64,000 bases of DNA from Streptomyces sp. SA15. GTDB lineage: Bacteria; Actinomycetota; Actinomycetes; Streptomycetales; Streptomycetaceae. Each line of letters begins with the position of its first letter. Positions within the stretch are counted from its first letter, which is position 1. The position numbers and the translations under genes are program-made. Below, one piece after another: positions 1-9,034 of the stretch. The stretch lies in the NCBI RefSeq assembly GCF_002291145.1, contig NZ_NTGE01000007.1, forward strand, positions 1 to 64,000, written 5' to 3'. Under the pieces are notes generated by a model. The model had not been told where the DNA came from. It made no database searches and saw only the letters and a list, made by a program, of their open reading frames with translations.

Positions 1-184
1 CCGTGTGGCCGGGGTGTACTCGGACCTGGTACGGGCGTCGGGGGGCGAGCGGCGGCGCACGGCGGCCGGGGCGCTGCGGGAGGCGGCGGTGCGGGCGGTG
101 CGCTGGCGGGGCGAGAGCGTAGCCTTCCCTGGGCTCGCCGAGCGGGCGACCACCACCTCGGCGTCGGCGACGCCCACCGTGTAA
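1..184 (+). CDS. Ferritin-like DUF4439-type protein, C-terminal fragment
   Basis: Only the last 60 codons lie in the window, reading in frame from base 2 to a TAA at 182-184. The visible tail contains VYSDLVRASGGE followed by an alanine/arginine helix and then RWRGESVAFPGL. That ending recalls the C-terminus of the actinobacterial ferritin-like DUF4439 family, which forms a four-helix bundle of unknown function. The family is often found near proS and the nusA-rimP region, which fits the position here. A low-complexity Thr/Ser/Ala tail follows. The assignment comes from memory of the family ending and cannot be tested further without the upstream sequence. The next gene starts 41 bases downstream on the same strand and may be co-transcribed. 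Confidence 0.55.
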   Translation, partial: RVAGVYSDLVRASGGERRRTAAGALREAAVRAVRWRGESVAFPGLAERATTTSASATPTV

Positions 185-225
185 CACGTACGGCTCGACC
201 CGTACGGGAAGGGAACGACTCGCGC

Positions 226-1125
226 ATGGCTTTCGAACCGCCGCGGCGTCTGGTCAGGGCGCTCGGTGAGACGGCGCTGGACGGTGACGACTGGCTGGAG
301 AAGCTGCCCGAGGCGGCCGGGCAGGCCGTCGCGCTGCGTGAGTTGACCGTCGAGCGGGTGCAGGTGCCCGGTGGGCGCAGCAGCCTGGTCGTGCTGGTAC
401 GGCGGCCGGACGGCACCCCCGCCGTGCTCAAGCTGGCCCCGCCCCGGGCCCGCCCGGAGAGCGAGCGGGCCGCACTCGCCCACTGGGGCGGCCTGGGTGC
501 CGTACAGCTGCTCGAGCCGTTCACGGCGGAGGGCGTGCTGCTGCTGGAGCGGCTGCATCCGGATGTGTCGGTGCGGTCGCTGCCGGAGGCGAAGGCGCTG
601 CTCGAGGCGGCGGGCACGCTGCGGCGGCTGTGGGTCGAGCCGCCGGTCGGACACCCCTTCGAGACCGTGGCCGAGCGGACCGGGCGGCAGGCCGAGGCGA
701 TGCGGGCGAGCGCGGCCGCCGACGCGGAAGTACGGCCGCTGGTGGACGCGGCGCTCGCGGCGCGCGAGGAGCTGCTGGCCGCGCCGCCCGAGCAGCGGCT
801 GCTGCACGGCACCTTCCGGCAGAGCAAAGTGCTCGCCGGGGACCGGATGCCGTGGCTGGCCGTGGGCCCCGATCCGGTGGTCGGCGAGTGCGCCTTCGAC
901 CTGGCGCGACTGGTACGGGACCGGGTGGAGGACCTCATCGCCTCGCCGTCGGGGGCGGCGACGACCCGGCGGCGGGTGAAGCGGCTCGCGGAGTCGCTGG
1001 ACGTGGACCAGGAGCGACTGCGCGGCTGGACGCTGTTCCGGGCCGTGGAGTCGGGCGTGCGGGCGCGGAGGGTCGGGCGCCGGGCCGACTCGGAGTTGTT
1101 GCTGGAGTTCGCCGGCTGGCTGTAG
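226..1125 (+). CDS. Degenerate aminoglycoside-phosphotransferase-fold protein (probable pseudokinase)
   Basis: A 299-residue protein with the layout of the APH / hydroxyurea kinase fold. It has a glycine-rich N-lobe strand, a candidate ATP-binding lysine in PAVLKLAPP (about residue 69), a C-lobe and a terminal helix. The catalytic loop, normally HGDLHxxN, reads HGTFRQSK (residues 194-201), so the catalytic Asp and the metal-binding Asn are lost. The second metal-binding Asp, expected in IDPxxxxGD, is replaced in VGPDPVVGE (213-221). The open frame is intact and GC3-biased, so it does not look like a decaying pseudogene. It probably acts as a binding or regulatory protein rather than an antibiotic kinase. 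It is convergent with proS and followed by a hairpin at 1143. Confidence 0.75.
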   Translation: MAFEPPRRLVRALGETALDGDDWLEKLPEAAGQAVALRELTVERVQVPGGRSSLVVLVRRPDGTPAVLKLAPPRARPESERAALAHWGGLGAVQLLEPFTAEGVLLLERLHPDVSVRSLPEAKALLEAAGTLRRLWVEPPVGHPFETVAERTGRQAEAMRASAAADAEVRPLVDAALAAREELLAAPPEQRLLHGTFRQSKVLAGDRMPWLAVGPDPVVGECAFDLARLVRDRVEDLIASPSGAATTRRRVKRLAESLDVDQERLRGWTLFRAVESGVRARRVGRRADSELLLEFAGWL

Positions 1126-1142
1126 GGCGTTGCAGCCGGCGT

Positions 1143-1209
1143 TCCGGGGGCTGCTGCCCCCGGACCCCGTCGGCCTGAACGGCCTCGTCCTCAATCGCCG
1201 GACGGGCTG
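1143..1209. repeat. Dispersed intergenic repeat with terminator hairpin (copy A)
   Basis: A perfect 9-bp stem (TCCGGGGGC / GCCCCCGGA) with a TGCT loop spans 1143-1164. It is followed by a conserved tail, CCTCGTCCTCAA..CGCCGGACGGGCTG. A near-identical unit lies at 4840-4911. Placed between the convergent kinase-like gene and proS, it can serve as a bidirectional terminator, but the shared tail marks it as a member of a dispersed family. Confidence 0.7.
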
Positions 1210-1273
1210 GGTCGGTCAGCCCGGCCGGCGCTGTGCAATGCCGTCACACGGACCAGCGCTTGGGATCCGGGCC

Positions 1274-2974
1274 TCAGGCCGTCAGCCTCGCGACCGCCTC
1301 CTCCACCGTCAGCTCCTCGCGCTCACCGGTCCTGCGGTCCTTCAGCTCCAGCACGCCCTCGGCCGCGCGCCGCCCGGCCACCAGGATCTGCGGTACGCCC
1401 ATCAGCTCCGAGTCGGTGAACTTCACGCCCGGGGAGAGCCCGGCCCGGTCGTCCACCAGGACGCGGACGCCGGCCGCCGCCAGCTTCTCGGAGACGTCGA
1501 GCGCCAGCTCGGTCTGGAGGGCCTTGCCCGCGGCGACGACGTGGACGTCTGCCGGGGCGACCTCCTTGGGCCAGCACAGGCCCTTGTCGTCGGCGCTCTG
1601 CTCGGCGAGGGCGGCGACCGCGCGGGAGACGCCGATGCCGTAGGAGCCCATGGTCACGCGGACCGGCTTGCCGTTCTGGCCGAGGACGTCCAGCTTGAGG
1701 GCGTCGGCGTACTTGCGGCCCAGCTGGAAGATGTGGCCGATCTCGATGGCGCGGTCCAGCTTGAGGCCGGTGCCGCAGTTCGGGCAGGGGTCGCCCTCCT
1801 GGACGACCACGACGTCGACGTACTGGTCGACCTCGAAGTCACGGCCGGCGACGACGTTCTTGGCGTGCGTGTGCTCCTTGTTGGCGCCCGTGATCCAGGC
1901 GGTGCCCGGCGCCACGCGCGGGTCGGCGATGTACGTGAGCTTCTCCCGGCCCTGCGGGCCGACGTAGCCGCGGACCAGGTCCGGGCGGCCCGCGAAGTCC
2001 GCCTCGGTGACCATCTCGACGACCGCCGGGGCGAAGTGCGCCTCGACCTTGCCCATGTCGACCTCGCGGTCCCCGGGCACGCCGACGGCGACGATCTCGC
2101 CGTCGACCTTCACGAGGAGGTTCTTCAGCGTGGCGGAGGCCGGGACACCGAGGGAGGCCGCGAGGGTCTCGATGGTCGGGGTGTCGGGGGTCGGGATCTC
2201 CTCGGCGGCCGGGACGCCGGAGGCGTCCACCGCCTTCAGCTCGTACGTGATCGCCTCGGTGTTGGCCGCGAAGTCGCAGTTCGGGCAGTCCGCGAAGGTG
2301 TCCTCGCCGGCGCCGGCCGGGGCGAGGAACTCCTCCGACTTGGAGCCGCCCATCGCTCCCGCGGTCGCGGCGCAGATGCGGTAGTCGAGGCCGAGCCGCT
2401 CGAAGACCTTCTGGTAGGCCTTGCGGTGCAGGGCGTAGGACCGGGCGAGGCCCTCGTCCTCCGTGTCGAAGGAGTACGAGTCCTTCATCAGGAACTCGCG
2501 TCCGCGCAGGATGCCGGCGCGGGGGCGGGCCTCGTCACGGTACTTGTGCTGGATCTGGTAGAGGATCACCGGCAGGTCCTTGTAGGAGGACGCCTGGTCC
2601 TTCACCAGCAGGGTGAAGATCTCCTCGTGGGTGGGGCCGAGGAGGTAGTCGCCGCCCTTGCGGTCCTTGAGGCGGAACAGCTCCGGGCCGTACTCGTCCC
2701 AGCGACCGGTCGCGTCGTACGGCTCACGCGGCAGCAGCGCGGGGAGCAGCACCTCCTGGGCGCCGATCGCGTCCATCTCCTCGCGGACGATGCGCTCCAC
2801 GTTGGCGAGGACCTTCTTGCCGAGCGGCAGCCAGGTCCAGATACCGGCCGCGGTGCGGCGGACGTAGCCGGCGCGGACGAGGAGCTTGTGGCTGAGGACC
2901 TCGGCATCCGCCGGGTCGTCGCGCAGCGTCTTAGCCATCAACTGGGACATGCGCTGGACCGGTACGTTGGCCAT
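1274..2974 (-). CDS. proS: Prolyl-tRNA synthetase
   Basis: A 566-residue class II aminoacyl-tRNA synthetase that charges tRNA-Pro in the cytoplasm; the length is normal for the bacterial type. The N-terminus [21 protein letters not shown] is typical. Motif 2 is visible in [20 protein letters not shown] (about 140-160) and motif 3 in [14 protein letters not shown] (about 440-453). The long middle region, about 220-400, is the YbaK-like insertion domain that hydrolyses mischarged Ala-tRNA-Pro, and CPNCDF lies near its start. The C-terminal anticodon-binding domain ends in EEAVARLTA. The gene stands alone, with a repeat element downstream and a MITE-like element upstream. Confidence 0.97.
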   Translation of the reverse strand: MANVPVQRMSQLMAKTLRDDPADAEVLSHKLLVRAGYVRRTAAGIWTWLPLGKKVLANVERIVREEMDAIGAQEVLLPALLPREPYDATGRWDEYGPELFRLKDRKGGDYLLGPTHEEIFTLLVKDQASSYKDLPVILYQIQHKYRDEARPRAGILRGREFLMKDSYSFDTEDEGLARSYALHRKAYQKVFERLGLDYRICAATAGAMGGSKSEEFLAPAGAGEDTFADCPNCDFAANTEAITYELKAVDASGVPAAEEIPTPDTPTIETLAASLGVPASATLKNLLVKVDGEIVAVGVPGDREVDMGKVEAHFAPAVVEMVTEADFAGRPDLVRGYVGPQGREKLTYIADPRVAPGTAWITGANKEHTHAKNVVAGRDFEVDQYVDVVVVQEGDPCPNCGTGLKLDRAIEIGHIFQLGRKYADALKLDVLGQNGKPVRVTMGSYGIGVSRAVAALAEQSADDKGLCWPKEVAPADVHVVAAGKALQTELALDVSEKLAAAGVRVLVDDRAGLSPGVKFTDSELMGVPQILVAGRRAAEGVLELKDRRTGEREELTVEEAVARLTA

Positions 2975-3046
2975 GGTTCTCGAACTCCTGCTGCGAGTAG
3001 GTGATGGCAGGAGGTTATCCGGGTGGTACGGGGCGGTGGAAATCGG

Positions 3047-3237
3047 TTAGGGCCTGTCCGGCGGGTCAGGTCGCAGGAAATCGGCGGCGCTCATCAAACG
3101 CCGGTGAGCGGGGTCTGGTGCGTGCAGCTGCAAGGCGGAGGAGGGAGTCGACGCGGAGCGTCGGCGAGTGACGACAACGCGGCAGATGCGCGTGCCAGAC
3201 CCCGCGTCTGCGGCATGACCCGCCGGACAGGCCCTAA
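3047..3237. mobile_element. MITE-like palindromic element, 191 bp
   Basis: Perfect 22-bp terminal inverted repeats, TTAGGGCCTGTCCGGCGGGT.. at 3047-3068 and its exact complement at 3216-3237, bound the element. A second, inner inverted repeat (GCGGGGTCTGG / CCAGACCCCGC) means most of the element can fold into a long hairpin. TA lies at both outer edges, consistent with TA target duplication as in IS630 or some IS5-group elements. It has no plausible coding capacity. The right end supplies the stop codon region of the adjacent acetyltransferase gene. Confidence 0.75.
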
Positions 3238-3761
3238 CGGCGGAGGGGAAGGGTGGCGCCCATGACGGCGTACGGCTTGGGGGCGCTGGGGAAGAGGACC
3301 TGGCGGGCGAGGTCCTGGTAGCCGAGGGAGTGGTAGAGGCCGCGGGCCGGGCTGTCGGTGTCGATCGCGGAGAGGATCGAGCGGGGTTCGGCGGCGCTGT
3401 CGGTGATCTTGGTGATCAGTGCGCGGCCGATGCCTCGGTTCTGGTAGCGCGGGTGGACGTGCAGCTCGGTGATCACGAAGGAGTTGTCGAGCCAGTCGTC
3501 GCAGTGCCTTGCTCGGAGGTACGGCTCCACGACTGTCGACCACCAGTGGGTGCGGTCGTTGGGCATGCCGTAGACGAACCCTACGAGGTTGCCTCCGACG
3601 GTTGCGCCGAGGGCCCTTGCGCCTGGGTAGGTCATGTGGCGGAGGACGATCTGGCGGCGGACGGCTACCTCGTCGGGTCCCAGTCCGAAGGCGACGGCTT
3701 GGACTGCTAGGGCCTCATCGACGTGGGCTGACAGGTCCAAGGGGCCGATGACGAGGTCCAT
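3234..3761 (-). CDS. GNAT family N-acetyltransferase
   Basis: A 175-residue protein in which acetyl-CoA would serve to acetylate an unknown amine. The acetyl-CoA binding motif A is clear: ELHVHPRYQNRGIGRALITK (about 105-124), containing the Q/RxxGxG/A loop. The later GLYHSLGYQD matches motif B, where such proteins carry the conserved Tyr. I start at the ATG of MDLVIGPLDL (3759-3761), because the open frame upstream is arginine-rich and not protein-like. The stop codon TAG (3234-3236) overlaps the right end of the MITE-like element by four bases, so the insertion may have set or altered the C-terminus. The substrate cannot be inferred. Confidence 0.8.
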   Translation of the reverse strand: MDLVIGPLDLSAHVDEALAVQAVAFGLGPDEVAVRRQIVLRHMTYPGARALGATVGGNLVGFVYGMPNDRTHWWSTVVEPYLRARHCDDWLDNSFVITELHVHPRYQNRGIGRALITKITDSAAEPRSILSAIDTDSPARGLYHSLGYQDLARQVLFPSAPKPYAVMGATLPLRR

Positions 3762-3873
3762 GCGGGGAGCGTACAGGGGGGTGCCGGTGTCGTGCCGGGT
3801 GCAGGTGGTCCTGGGCTGAGCGCCCACGCGGCGAAGCCGCATATCGATACAGCCCCGCGCCCCTTGGGCACCT

Positions 3874-4722
3874 TCAGAACAGGACGCTCATGAAGGCACC
3901 GACCTCCTGGAAGCCCACCCTCCTGTACGTCCTTCTCGCCGCCGTATTGAAGTCGTTCACGTAAAGGCTGACCGCCGGCGCCACGTCCGCCAGCGCGTAA
4001 CGCAGGACCGCCGCCATGCCCGGGGCCGCCAGGCCCCTCCCCCGGTACTCGGGGGCCACCCACACGCCTTGGATCTGGCAGGCGCGGTCGGTCGCGGCGC
4101 CGATCTCGGCCTTGAAGACGACCCTGCCGTCGGTGTCGAGGCGGGCGAAGGAGCGGCCGGAGCCGACGAGTTCGGCGACCCTGGCCTGGTACAGGAGCCC
4201 GCCGTCGCCGGCCATCGGCGAGACGCCGACCTCCTCGGTGAACATCGCCACGCACGCCGGCATGATCGTGTCCATCTCGTCCTTGCGGATGCGGCGGACG
4301 TACGGATCGGGGGCGATGTCGGTGGGCATGCGGTCGGTGACCATCAGGGGCTGGTGGGCGCGGACCTCACGCGCGGGGCCCCAGCTCGGTTCCAGCAACC
4401 GCCAGAGCTGGGCGGTGGATTCGGCAGGGCCGACGATGGACGAGCAGCGCCTGCCCGCTCTTCGTGCCCGGTCGGCGAAGGCGCGCACGGCGCGCGGGGT
4501 GGCGCAGATCGGGACCAGGTTCGCGCCGGCGTAACACAGGGACGTCAGCATGCCGCCCTCGTACCAACCCCACATCTCGCCGCCGAGCCGCCACGGGTCG
4601 AGGCCGGCGACCTGGACGCGGGACGTCACGAAGGCGTTCGCGACCGGCTCACGGTGGAGGACGGCGAGCGCGGCGTCCAGGTCGCTCGGTTCGAGGACCC
4701 GGGAGGTCGTCTGGGTCAACAC
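3874..4722 (-). CDS. GNAT acetyltransferase with DUF4081-type N-terminal domain
   Basis: A 282-residue two-domain protein. The N-terminal half, LDAALAVLHREPVANAFVTS through LLEPSWGPAREVR, matches the actinobacterial DUF4081 layout. The C-terminal half is a GNAT domain with the CoA-binding motif VWVAPEYRGRGLAAPGMAAV (about 220-240) and the closing SLYVNDFNTAARRTYRRVGF. I chose the GTG at 4720-4722 (first residues VLTQTTSRVL), since upstream codons run into a dispersed repeat. It lies downstream of ispG on the same strand, and this position next to the isoprenoid genes is common in Streptomyces. The substrate is unknown. Confidence 0.85.
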   Translation of the reverse strand: MLTQTTSRVLEPSDLDAALAVLHREPVANAFVTSRVQVAGLDPWRLGGEMWGWYEGGMLTSLCYAGANLVPICATPRAVRAFADRARRAGRRCSSIVGPAESTAQLWRLLEPSWGPAREVRAHQPLMVTDRMPTDIAPDPYVRRIRKDEMDTIMPACVAMFTEEVGVSPMAGDGGLLYQARVAELVGSGRSFARLDTDGRVVFKAEIGAATDRACQIQGVWVAPEYRGRGLAAPGMAAVLRYALADVAPAVSLYVNDFNTAARRTYRRVGFQEVGAFMSVLF

Positions 4723-4839
4723 GGGCGGGGCCTCACAGTGGGATCTGCTGATCTCCGCACTGTACCTGCGGAAGCTGGGCAGTGGCGCCCTGTGCTTGTT
4801 GCCGTTCGTTTGTAGGTGGAGGTGGGCTGCCGTGCTGTC

Positions 4840-4911
4840 CCTGGGGGCTGCCGCCCCCAGGCCCCCGCTTCGGCCCTGAAGGGGCCTCGTCCTCAAACGC
4901 CGGACGGGCTG
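4840..4911. repeat. Dispersed intergenic repeat with hairpin (copy B)
   Basis: A 9-bp stem CCTGGGGGC / GCCCCCAGG with TGCC loop (4840-4861) is followed by a CGGCCCTGAAGGGGCCTCG segment and CAAACGCCGGACGGGCTG. This is the same architecture and nearly the same bases as the unit at 1143-1209. Here it separates ispG from the downstream GNAT gene and could attenuate read-through. Confidence 0.7.
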
Positions 4912-4988
4912 AGAGTGCCTGACCGGCGTTGAGAGGTGGGGTCCCCAGGCGCTCGAGAGGTGGAGCCCGTAGACGCTCGAAAGACCCG

Positions 4989-6146
4989 TCAGCCCGCCAC
5001 CGACACCGACGGCTCACCGGAGGTGACGCCGTCCGCCTCCATCTGCTCGGCCAGCTTCATGGCCTCCTCGATGAGGGTCTCCACGATCTTCGACTCGGGG
5101 ACGGTCTTGATGACTTCGCCCTTGACGAAGATCTGTCCCTTGCCGTTGCCGGAGGCGACGCCGAGGTCGGCCTCGCGGGCCTCGCCGGGGCCGTTGACCA
5201 CGCAGCCCATGACGGCCACGCGCAGCGGGACCTCCATGCCGGTCAGGCCCGCCGTGACCTCCTCGGCCAGCTTGTAGACGTCGACCTGGGCGCGGCCGCA
5301 GGACGGGCAGGAGACGATCTCCAGGCCGCGCTGCTTGAGGTTCAGGGACTCCAGGATCTGGTTGCCGACCTTGACCTCCTCGACCGGCGGGGCCGACAGG
5401 GAGACGCGGATCGTGTCGCCGATGCCCTCGGAGAGCAGGGCGCCGAAGGCGACCGCCGACTTGATCGTGCCCTGGAAGGCCGGGCCCGCCTCCGTCACGC
5501 CGAGGTGCAGCGGGTAGTCGCAGGCGGCGGCGAGCTGGCGGTAGGCCTCGATCATCACGACCGGGTCGTTGTGCTTGACGGAGATCTTGATGTCCCGGAA
5601 GTCGTGCTCCTCGAAGAGGGACGCCTCCCAAAGGGCGGACTCGACGAGGGCCTCGGGGGTCGCCTTGCCGTACTTCTGCAGGAGGCGCCTGTCCAGGGAG
5701 CCCGCGTTCACGCCGATGCGGATCGGGGTGCCGTGGTCCTTCGCGGCCCGCGCGATCTCCTTGACCTTGTCGTCGAACTGCTTGATGTTGCCGGGATTGA
5801 CGCGGACCGCGGCGCAGCCGGCCTCGATGGCCGCGAAGACGTACTTCGGCTGGAAGTGGATGTCGGCGATGACCGGGATCTGGGACTTGCGGGCGATGGT
5901 CGCGAGGGCGTCCGCGTCGTCCTGCGTGGGGCAGGCCACGCGGACGATCTGGCAACCGGAGGCGGTGAGCTCGGCGATCTGCTGGAGCGTGGCGCCGATG
6001 TCGGACGTACGGGTCGTGGTCATCGACTGCACGGAGACCGGGGCGTCTCCGCCGACCGCCACGGACCCGACCTGGATCTGACGGCTCTTCCGGCGCTCGG
6101 CCAGCTTGGTCGGAACGGACGGCATGCCGAGAGAAATCGCAGTCAT
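4989..6146 (-). CDS. ispG: 4-hydroxy-3-methylbut-2-enyl diphosphate synthase (flavodoxin/ferredoxin)
   Basis: A 385-residue protein that catalyses the penultimate step of the MEP pathway, converting MEcPP to HMBPP. It starts [10 protein letters not shown] and carries the characteristic [24 protein letters not shown] segment (about 27-45). The [4Fe-4S] ligands are visible in SCPSCGR (about 280-286) and [10 protein letters not shown] (about 315-324). The TIM-barrel lies in the first 260 residues. It follows the site-2 protease and dxr on the same strand, separated from the protease by about 205 bases holding a nested hairpin. It therefore shares a pathway with dxr and probably an operon, with possible attenuation between them. 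Confidence 0.97.
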   Translation of the reverse strand: MTAISLGMPSVPTKLAERRKSRQIQVGSVAVGGDAPVSVQSMTTTRTSDIGATLQQIAELTASGCQIVRVACPTQDDADALATIARKSQIPVIADIHFQPKYVFAAIEAGCAAVRVNPGNIKQFDDKVKEIARAAKDHGTPIRIGVNAGSLDRRLLQKYGKATPEALVESALWEASLFEEHDFRDIKISVKHNDPVVMIEAYRQLAAACDYPLHLGVTEAGPAFQGTIKSAVAFGALLSEGIGDTIRVSLSAPPVEEVKVGNQILESLNLKQRGLEIVSCPSCGRAQVDVYKLAEEVTAGLTGMEVPLRVAVMGCVVNGPGEAREADLGVASGNGKGQIFVKGEVIKTVPESKIVETLIEEAMKLAEQMEADGVTSGEPSVSVAG

Positions 6147-6273
6147 CTGCTGTGCAACCCCAAGTCGTGGATCAAGGTCCAGGTCCCGTCAGCGGCGGGC
6201 TCCAGGCTTCGAGATTACGGCACATGCCAAGGCCCGGGCACATCACGCCCGTAAACCCACTCGTTGGAGGGCA

Positions 6274-6332
6274 GCCCGGCACGCTGTGCCCTCTGGGGGG
6301 CCAAACCCCCCAGACCCCCCGATATGCCGGGC
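6274..6332. terminator. Nested hairpin between site-2 protease gene and ispG
   Basis: An outer 8-bp stem (GCCCGGCA at 6274-6281 with TGCCGGGC at 6325-6332) encloses an inner 9-bp stem (TCTGGGGGG / CCCCCCAGA, 6292-6314) with a CCAAA loop. No U-run follows, as is usual for Streptomyces terminators. It could terminate or attenuate transcription between rseP and ispG. Confidence 0.6.
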
Positions 6333-6351
6333 CGCCACAAACGCCGTATGG

Positions 6352-7656
6352 CTAGGAGATTCGCACCGGGTTAACGACGTCCGCGATCAGGACCAGGATC
6401 GTGAAGCAGATGAAGATCCCGGCCACCACGTACGCGACCGGCATCAGCTTCGCCACGTCGAACGGACCCGGGTCCGGGCGGCGCAGCACCTTCGCCGCGT
6501 TGCGGCGCAGCGACTCCCACAGGGCGCCCGCGACGTGACCGCCGTCGAGCGGTAGCAGCGGGAGCATGTTGAACAGGAACAGGGAGAGGTTGAAGCCGGC
6601 GATCAGCATCAGGGCCGTGGCCAGTTGCTGGGTCGGCGGAATGTCCAGGGTGAAGATCTCGCCGCCGACGCGGGCCGCGCCGACCACGCCCATCGGGGAG
6701 TCCTCCCCGCGCGGGGCGCCGTCGAAGGCCGCGTCCCACAGGGCGGGGATCTTGCTGGGCAGGGCCGCGAGGGAGTCGACGGCGTCGCCGATGCGGTCGC
6801 CCATCCAGGTCACCGACTCGCCGAAGTCCTGGCGGACGACGCCGGTGGCCGCGCTGAAGCCGAGGAAGCCCGCGGTGACGTACTCGCCGGGGACGACCTG
6901 GCCGCTGGAGTCCTTCTTCGCGACCTGGTTGGTGGCGATCTTCGCCTGCAGGGTGACTTCCTCGCCCTTGCGGTCGACGACGATCGGCACGGTCTTGCCG
7001 GGGTTGGCGCGGATGAGGTCGGAGAGCCGGTTCCAGTCGTCCGTGCGCACTCCGTCGAAGGAGACGATCTTGTCACCCGCCTTCATTCCCGCGGCGGCGG
7101 CCGGGGACGGGGCGTCGGACGCCTTGCAGGTCTCGCGGTTCTCGCTCTGGGAGATGACGCACTTGGCTACCGAGCTGACCGCGGTGGTCTGCTCCGTGAT
7201 GCCGAAGCCCATCAGCACGGTGAGGAACAGCGCCACCGCCATGACCAGGTTCATGAACGGGCCCGCGAACATCACGATGACCCGCTTCCAGGGCTTGCGG
7301 GTGTAGAACATGCGGTTCTCGTCGCCGGGCCTGAGCTCCTCGAAAGCGGCCGAGCGGGCGTCTTCGATCATGGTGCGCCAGGGTGAGGTGGAGCGCACCT
7401 CCACCCTGCCGTCCGCGCCGGGCGGGAACATGCCGATCATGCGGATGTAGCCGCCGAACGGGATGGCCTTGAGGCCGTACTCGGTCTCGCCCTTCTTGCG
7501 CGACCAGATCGTCGGTCCGAAGCCGACCATGTACTGCGGCACGCGGATGCCGAAGAGCTTGGCGGTGGACAGGTGCCCCAGCTCGTGCCACGCGATGGAC
7601 ACCAGCAGTCCGACCACGAAGACCACTATGCCGAGGATGAACATCAGGGTCGTCAT
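6352..7656 (-). CDS. Site-2 type zinc metalloprotease (RseP/RasP family)
   Basis: A 434-residue intramembrane protease that cleaves membrane-spanning substrates such as anti-sigma factors or signal-peptide remnants. The zinc site HELGH lies in the first transmembrane helix (residues 24-28, [14 protein letters not shown]). A PDZ domain follows ([16 protein letters not shown]), and the third metal ligand is in the LDG motif [13 protein letters not shown] near residue 375. Additional membrane helices are [20 protein letters not shown] and a C-terminal hydrophobic stretch. The start MTTLMFIL at 7654-7656 overlaps the dxr stop by four bases (ATGA), so the two are translationally coupled. Confidence 0.93.
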   Translation of the reverse strand: MTTLMFILGIVVFVVGLLVSIAWHELGHLSTAKLFGIRVPQYMVGFGPTIWSRKKGETEYGLKAIPFGGYIRMIGMFPPGADGRVEVRSTSPWRTMIEDARSAAFEELRPGDENRMFYTRKPWKRVIVMFAGPFMNLVMAVALFLTVLMGFGITEQTTAVSSVAKCVISQSENRETCKASDAPSPAAAAGMKAGDKIVSFDGVRTDDWNRLSDLIRANPGKTVPIVVDRKGEEVTLQAKIATNQVAKKDSSGQVVPGEYVTAGFLGFSAATGVVRQDFGESVTWMGDRIGDAVDSLAALPSKIPALWDAAFDGAPRGEDSPMGVVGAARVGGEIFTLDIPPTQQLATALMLIAGFNLSLFLFNMLPLLPLDGGHVAGALWESLRRNAAKVLRRPDPGPFDVAKLMPVAYVVAGIFICFTILVLIADVVNPVRIS

Positions 7657-8909
7657 GCACGGGCCTCCGCCGTTTGTGCCGCCAGTTGCCGGGCCCGGGT
7701 CCGCGCCCAGGTCTCCGCTTCGAGGACGTCCGCGACGGTGAGCGAGGTTCCCGCGCGCGGGGTGCCGTGCTCGTCCACCACCCGGGTCACGGTCTCCATG
7801 ATCCCGAGATACGGCAGCGCGCCGGCCCGGAAGGCCTCCACGCATTCCTCGTTGGCGGCATTGAACACCGCCGGGGCCGTGCCCGCGAGCTCTCCCACCC
7901 GGCGTGCCAGGTCGACCGACGGGAACGCGTCGTTGTCGAGCGGGAAGAACTCCCAGGTCGACGCCTTGCTCCAGTCGAAGGTGGGTGCGGCGTCGGGGAC
8001 GCGTTCGGGCCAGCCGAGGCCGATGGCGATCGGCCCGCGCATGTCGGGGGGCGTCGCCTGGGCGATCGTGGATCCGTCTGTGAACTCAACCATCGAGTGG
8101 ACATACGACTGCGGGTGCACGACCACCTCAATGCGATCGAAGGGAATGTCGTAGAGGAGGTGTGCCTCGATGACTTCCAGCCCCTTGTTGACAAGGGTCG
8201 AGGAGTTGATCGTGATGACCGGGCCCATGGCCCAGGTGGGGTGGTCGAGGGCGTCCTCGACCGTCACCCGGGCCAGCTCGGCCTTGGTACGGCCCCGGAA
8301 GGGGCCCCCGGACGCGGTGACGACCAGCTTGCGTACGTCCGCTCTCGTGCCGGACGCCAGCGCCTGGAACAGCGCCGCGTGCTCGGAGTCGACCGGGATG
8401 ATCTGCCCCGGCTTGGCGAGGGCCTTGACCAGCGGGCCGCCCACGATGAGCGACTCCTTGTTGGCGAGCGCGAGGGTGCGCCCCGCCTCCAGGGCGGCGA
8501 GGGTCGGGGCCAGGCCGATGGACCCGGTGATGCCGTTGAGGACGGTGTGACAGTCGGAGGCGGCGACCTGCGTGGCCGCGTCGGGTCCGGCGAGGATCTC
8601 GGGCAGCGGCTCCCCGGTGCCGTACTCGGCGCTCAGGGCCTCCCGCAGGGCCGGTACGGCGTCCTCGCGGGCGACCGCGACGGTCCGCACCCTCAGCCGG
8701 TGCGCCTGCTCGGCGAGGAGAGCGATCCGGCCGCCGTTGGCGGACAGGCCGGTGACCCGGAACCGGTCGGGGTTGCGCAGTACGAGGTCGATGGCCTGGG
8801 TGCCGATCGAGCCGGTGGAGCCGAGGATCACCACGTCCTTCGGCCCGTCGCCCGCCACGGGGTCGTAGACGAGGTGGGGGTCGGCGAGAGGGGCTGGACT
8901 GTCACTCAT
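7653..8909 (-). CDS. dxr: 1-deoxy-D-xylulose 5-phosphate reductoisomerase
   Basis: A 418-residue enzyme of the MEP isoprenoid pathway that converts DXP to MEP with NADPH. The Rossmann motif is [17 protein letters not shown] (about 28-44). Substrate and metal sites are recognisable in [12 protein letters not shown] (about 150), [13 protein letters not shown] and [10 protein letters not shown], followed by [18 protein letters not shown]. The first 25 residues ([20 protein letters not shown]) are a family-typical extension. It is the first gene of the dxr-rseP-ispG-GNAT series and probably carries the promoter, upstream of 8909. Confidence 0.97.
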   Translation of the reverse strand: MSDSPAPLADPHLVYDPVAGDGPKDVVILGSTGSIGTQAIDLVLRNPDRFRVTGLSANGGRIALLAEQAHRLRVRTVAVAREDAVPALREALSAEYGTGEPLPEILAGPDAATQVAASDCHTVLNGITGSIGLAPTLAALEAGRTLALANKESLIVGGPLVKALAKPGQIIPVDSEHAALFQALASGTRADVRKLVVTASGGPFRGRTKAELARVTVEDALDHPTWAMGPVITINSSTLVNKGLEVIEAHLLYDIPFDRIEVVVHPQSYVHSMVEFTDGSTIAQATPPDMRGPIAIGLGWPERVPDAAPTFDWSKASTWEFFPLDNDAFPSVDLARRVGELAGTAPAVFNAANEECVEAFRAGALPYLGIMETVTRVVDEHGTPRAGTSLTVADVLEAETWARTRARQLAAQTAEARA

Positions 8910-8980
8910 TCCCCCATTGTGGCCGCAACGGCTGTGCGGGAGGACAGGGCGTCCCCTTCACAGGGGGCTCACAGGCGCAA

Positions 8981-9023
8981 GGGCCGGTCGGCGGAGATGT
9001 TCCTCACCCCCGTCGGCCGGCCC
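8981..9023. terminator. Possible terminator hairpin downstream of acyl-CoA dehydrogenase
   Basis: GGGCCGG at 8981-8987 pairs with CCGGCCC at 9017-9023, and G-U-tolerant pairing can extend the stem inwards. It lies between the stop of the acyl-CoA dehydrogenase gene (9035) and dxr and could separate the two transcription units. The stem is imperfect, so confidence is moderate. Confidence 0.45.
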
Positions 9024-9034
9024 ATGTCCGGCGA

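Noticed and set aside
1130..3004. A 624-codon open frame antisense to proS
   Set aside because: The protein is valine-, arginine- and glycine-rich without any domain; it is the usual long antisense frame produced by GC-rich third positions opposite a real gene.
3847..3873. Possible longer N-terminus for the first GNAT protein
   Set aside because: The added residues are arginine- and threonine-rich and not family-like; the ATG at 3761 begins convincing GNAT sequence.
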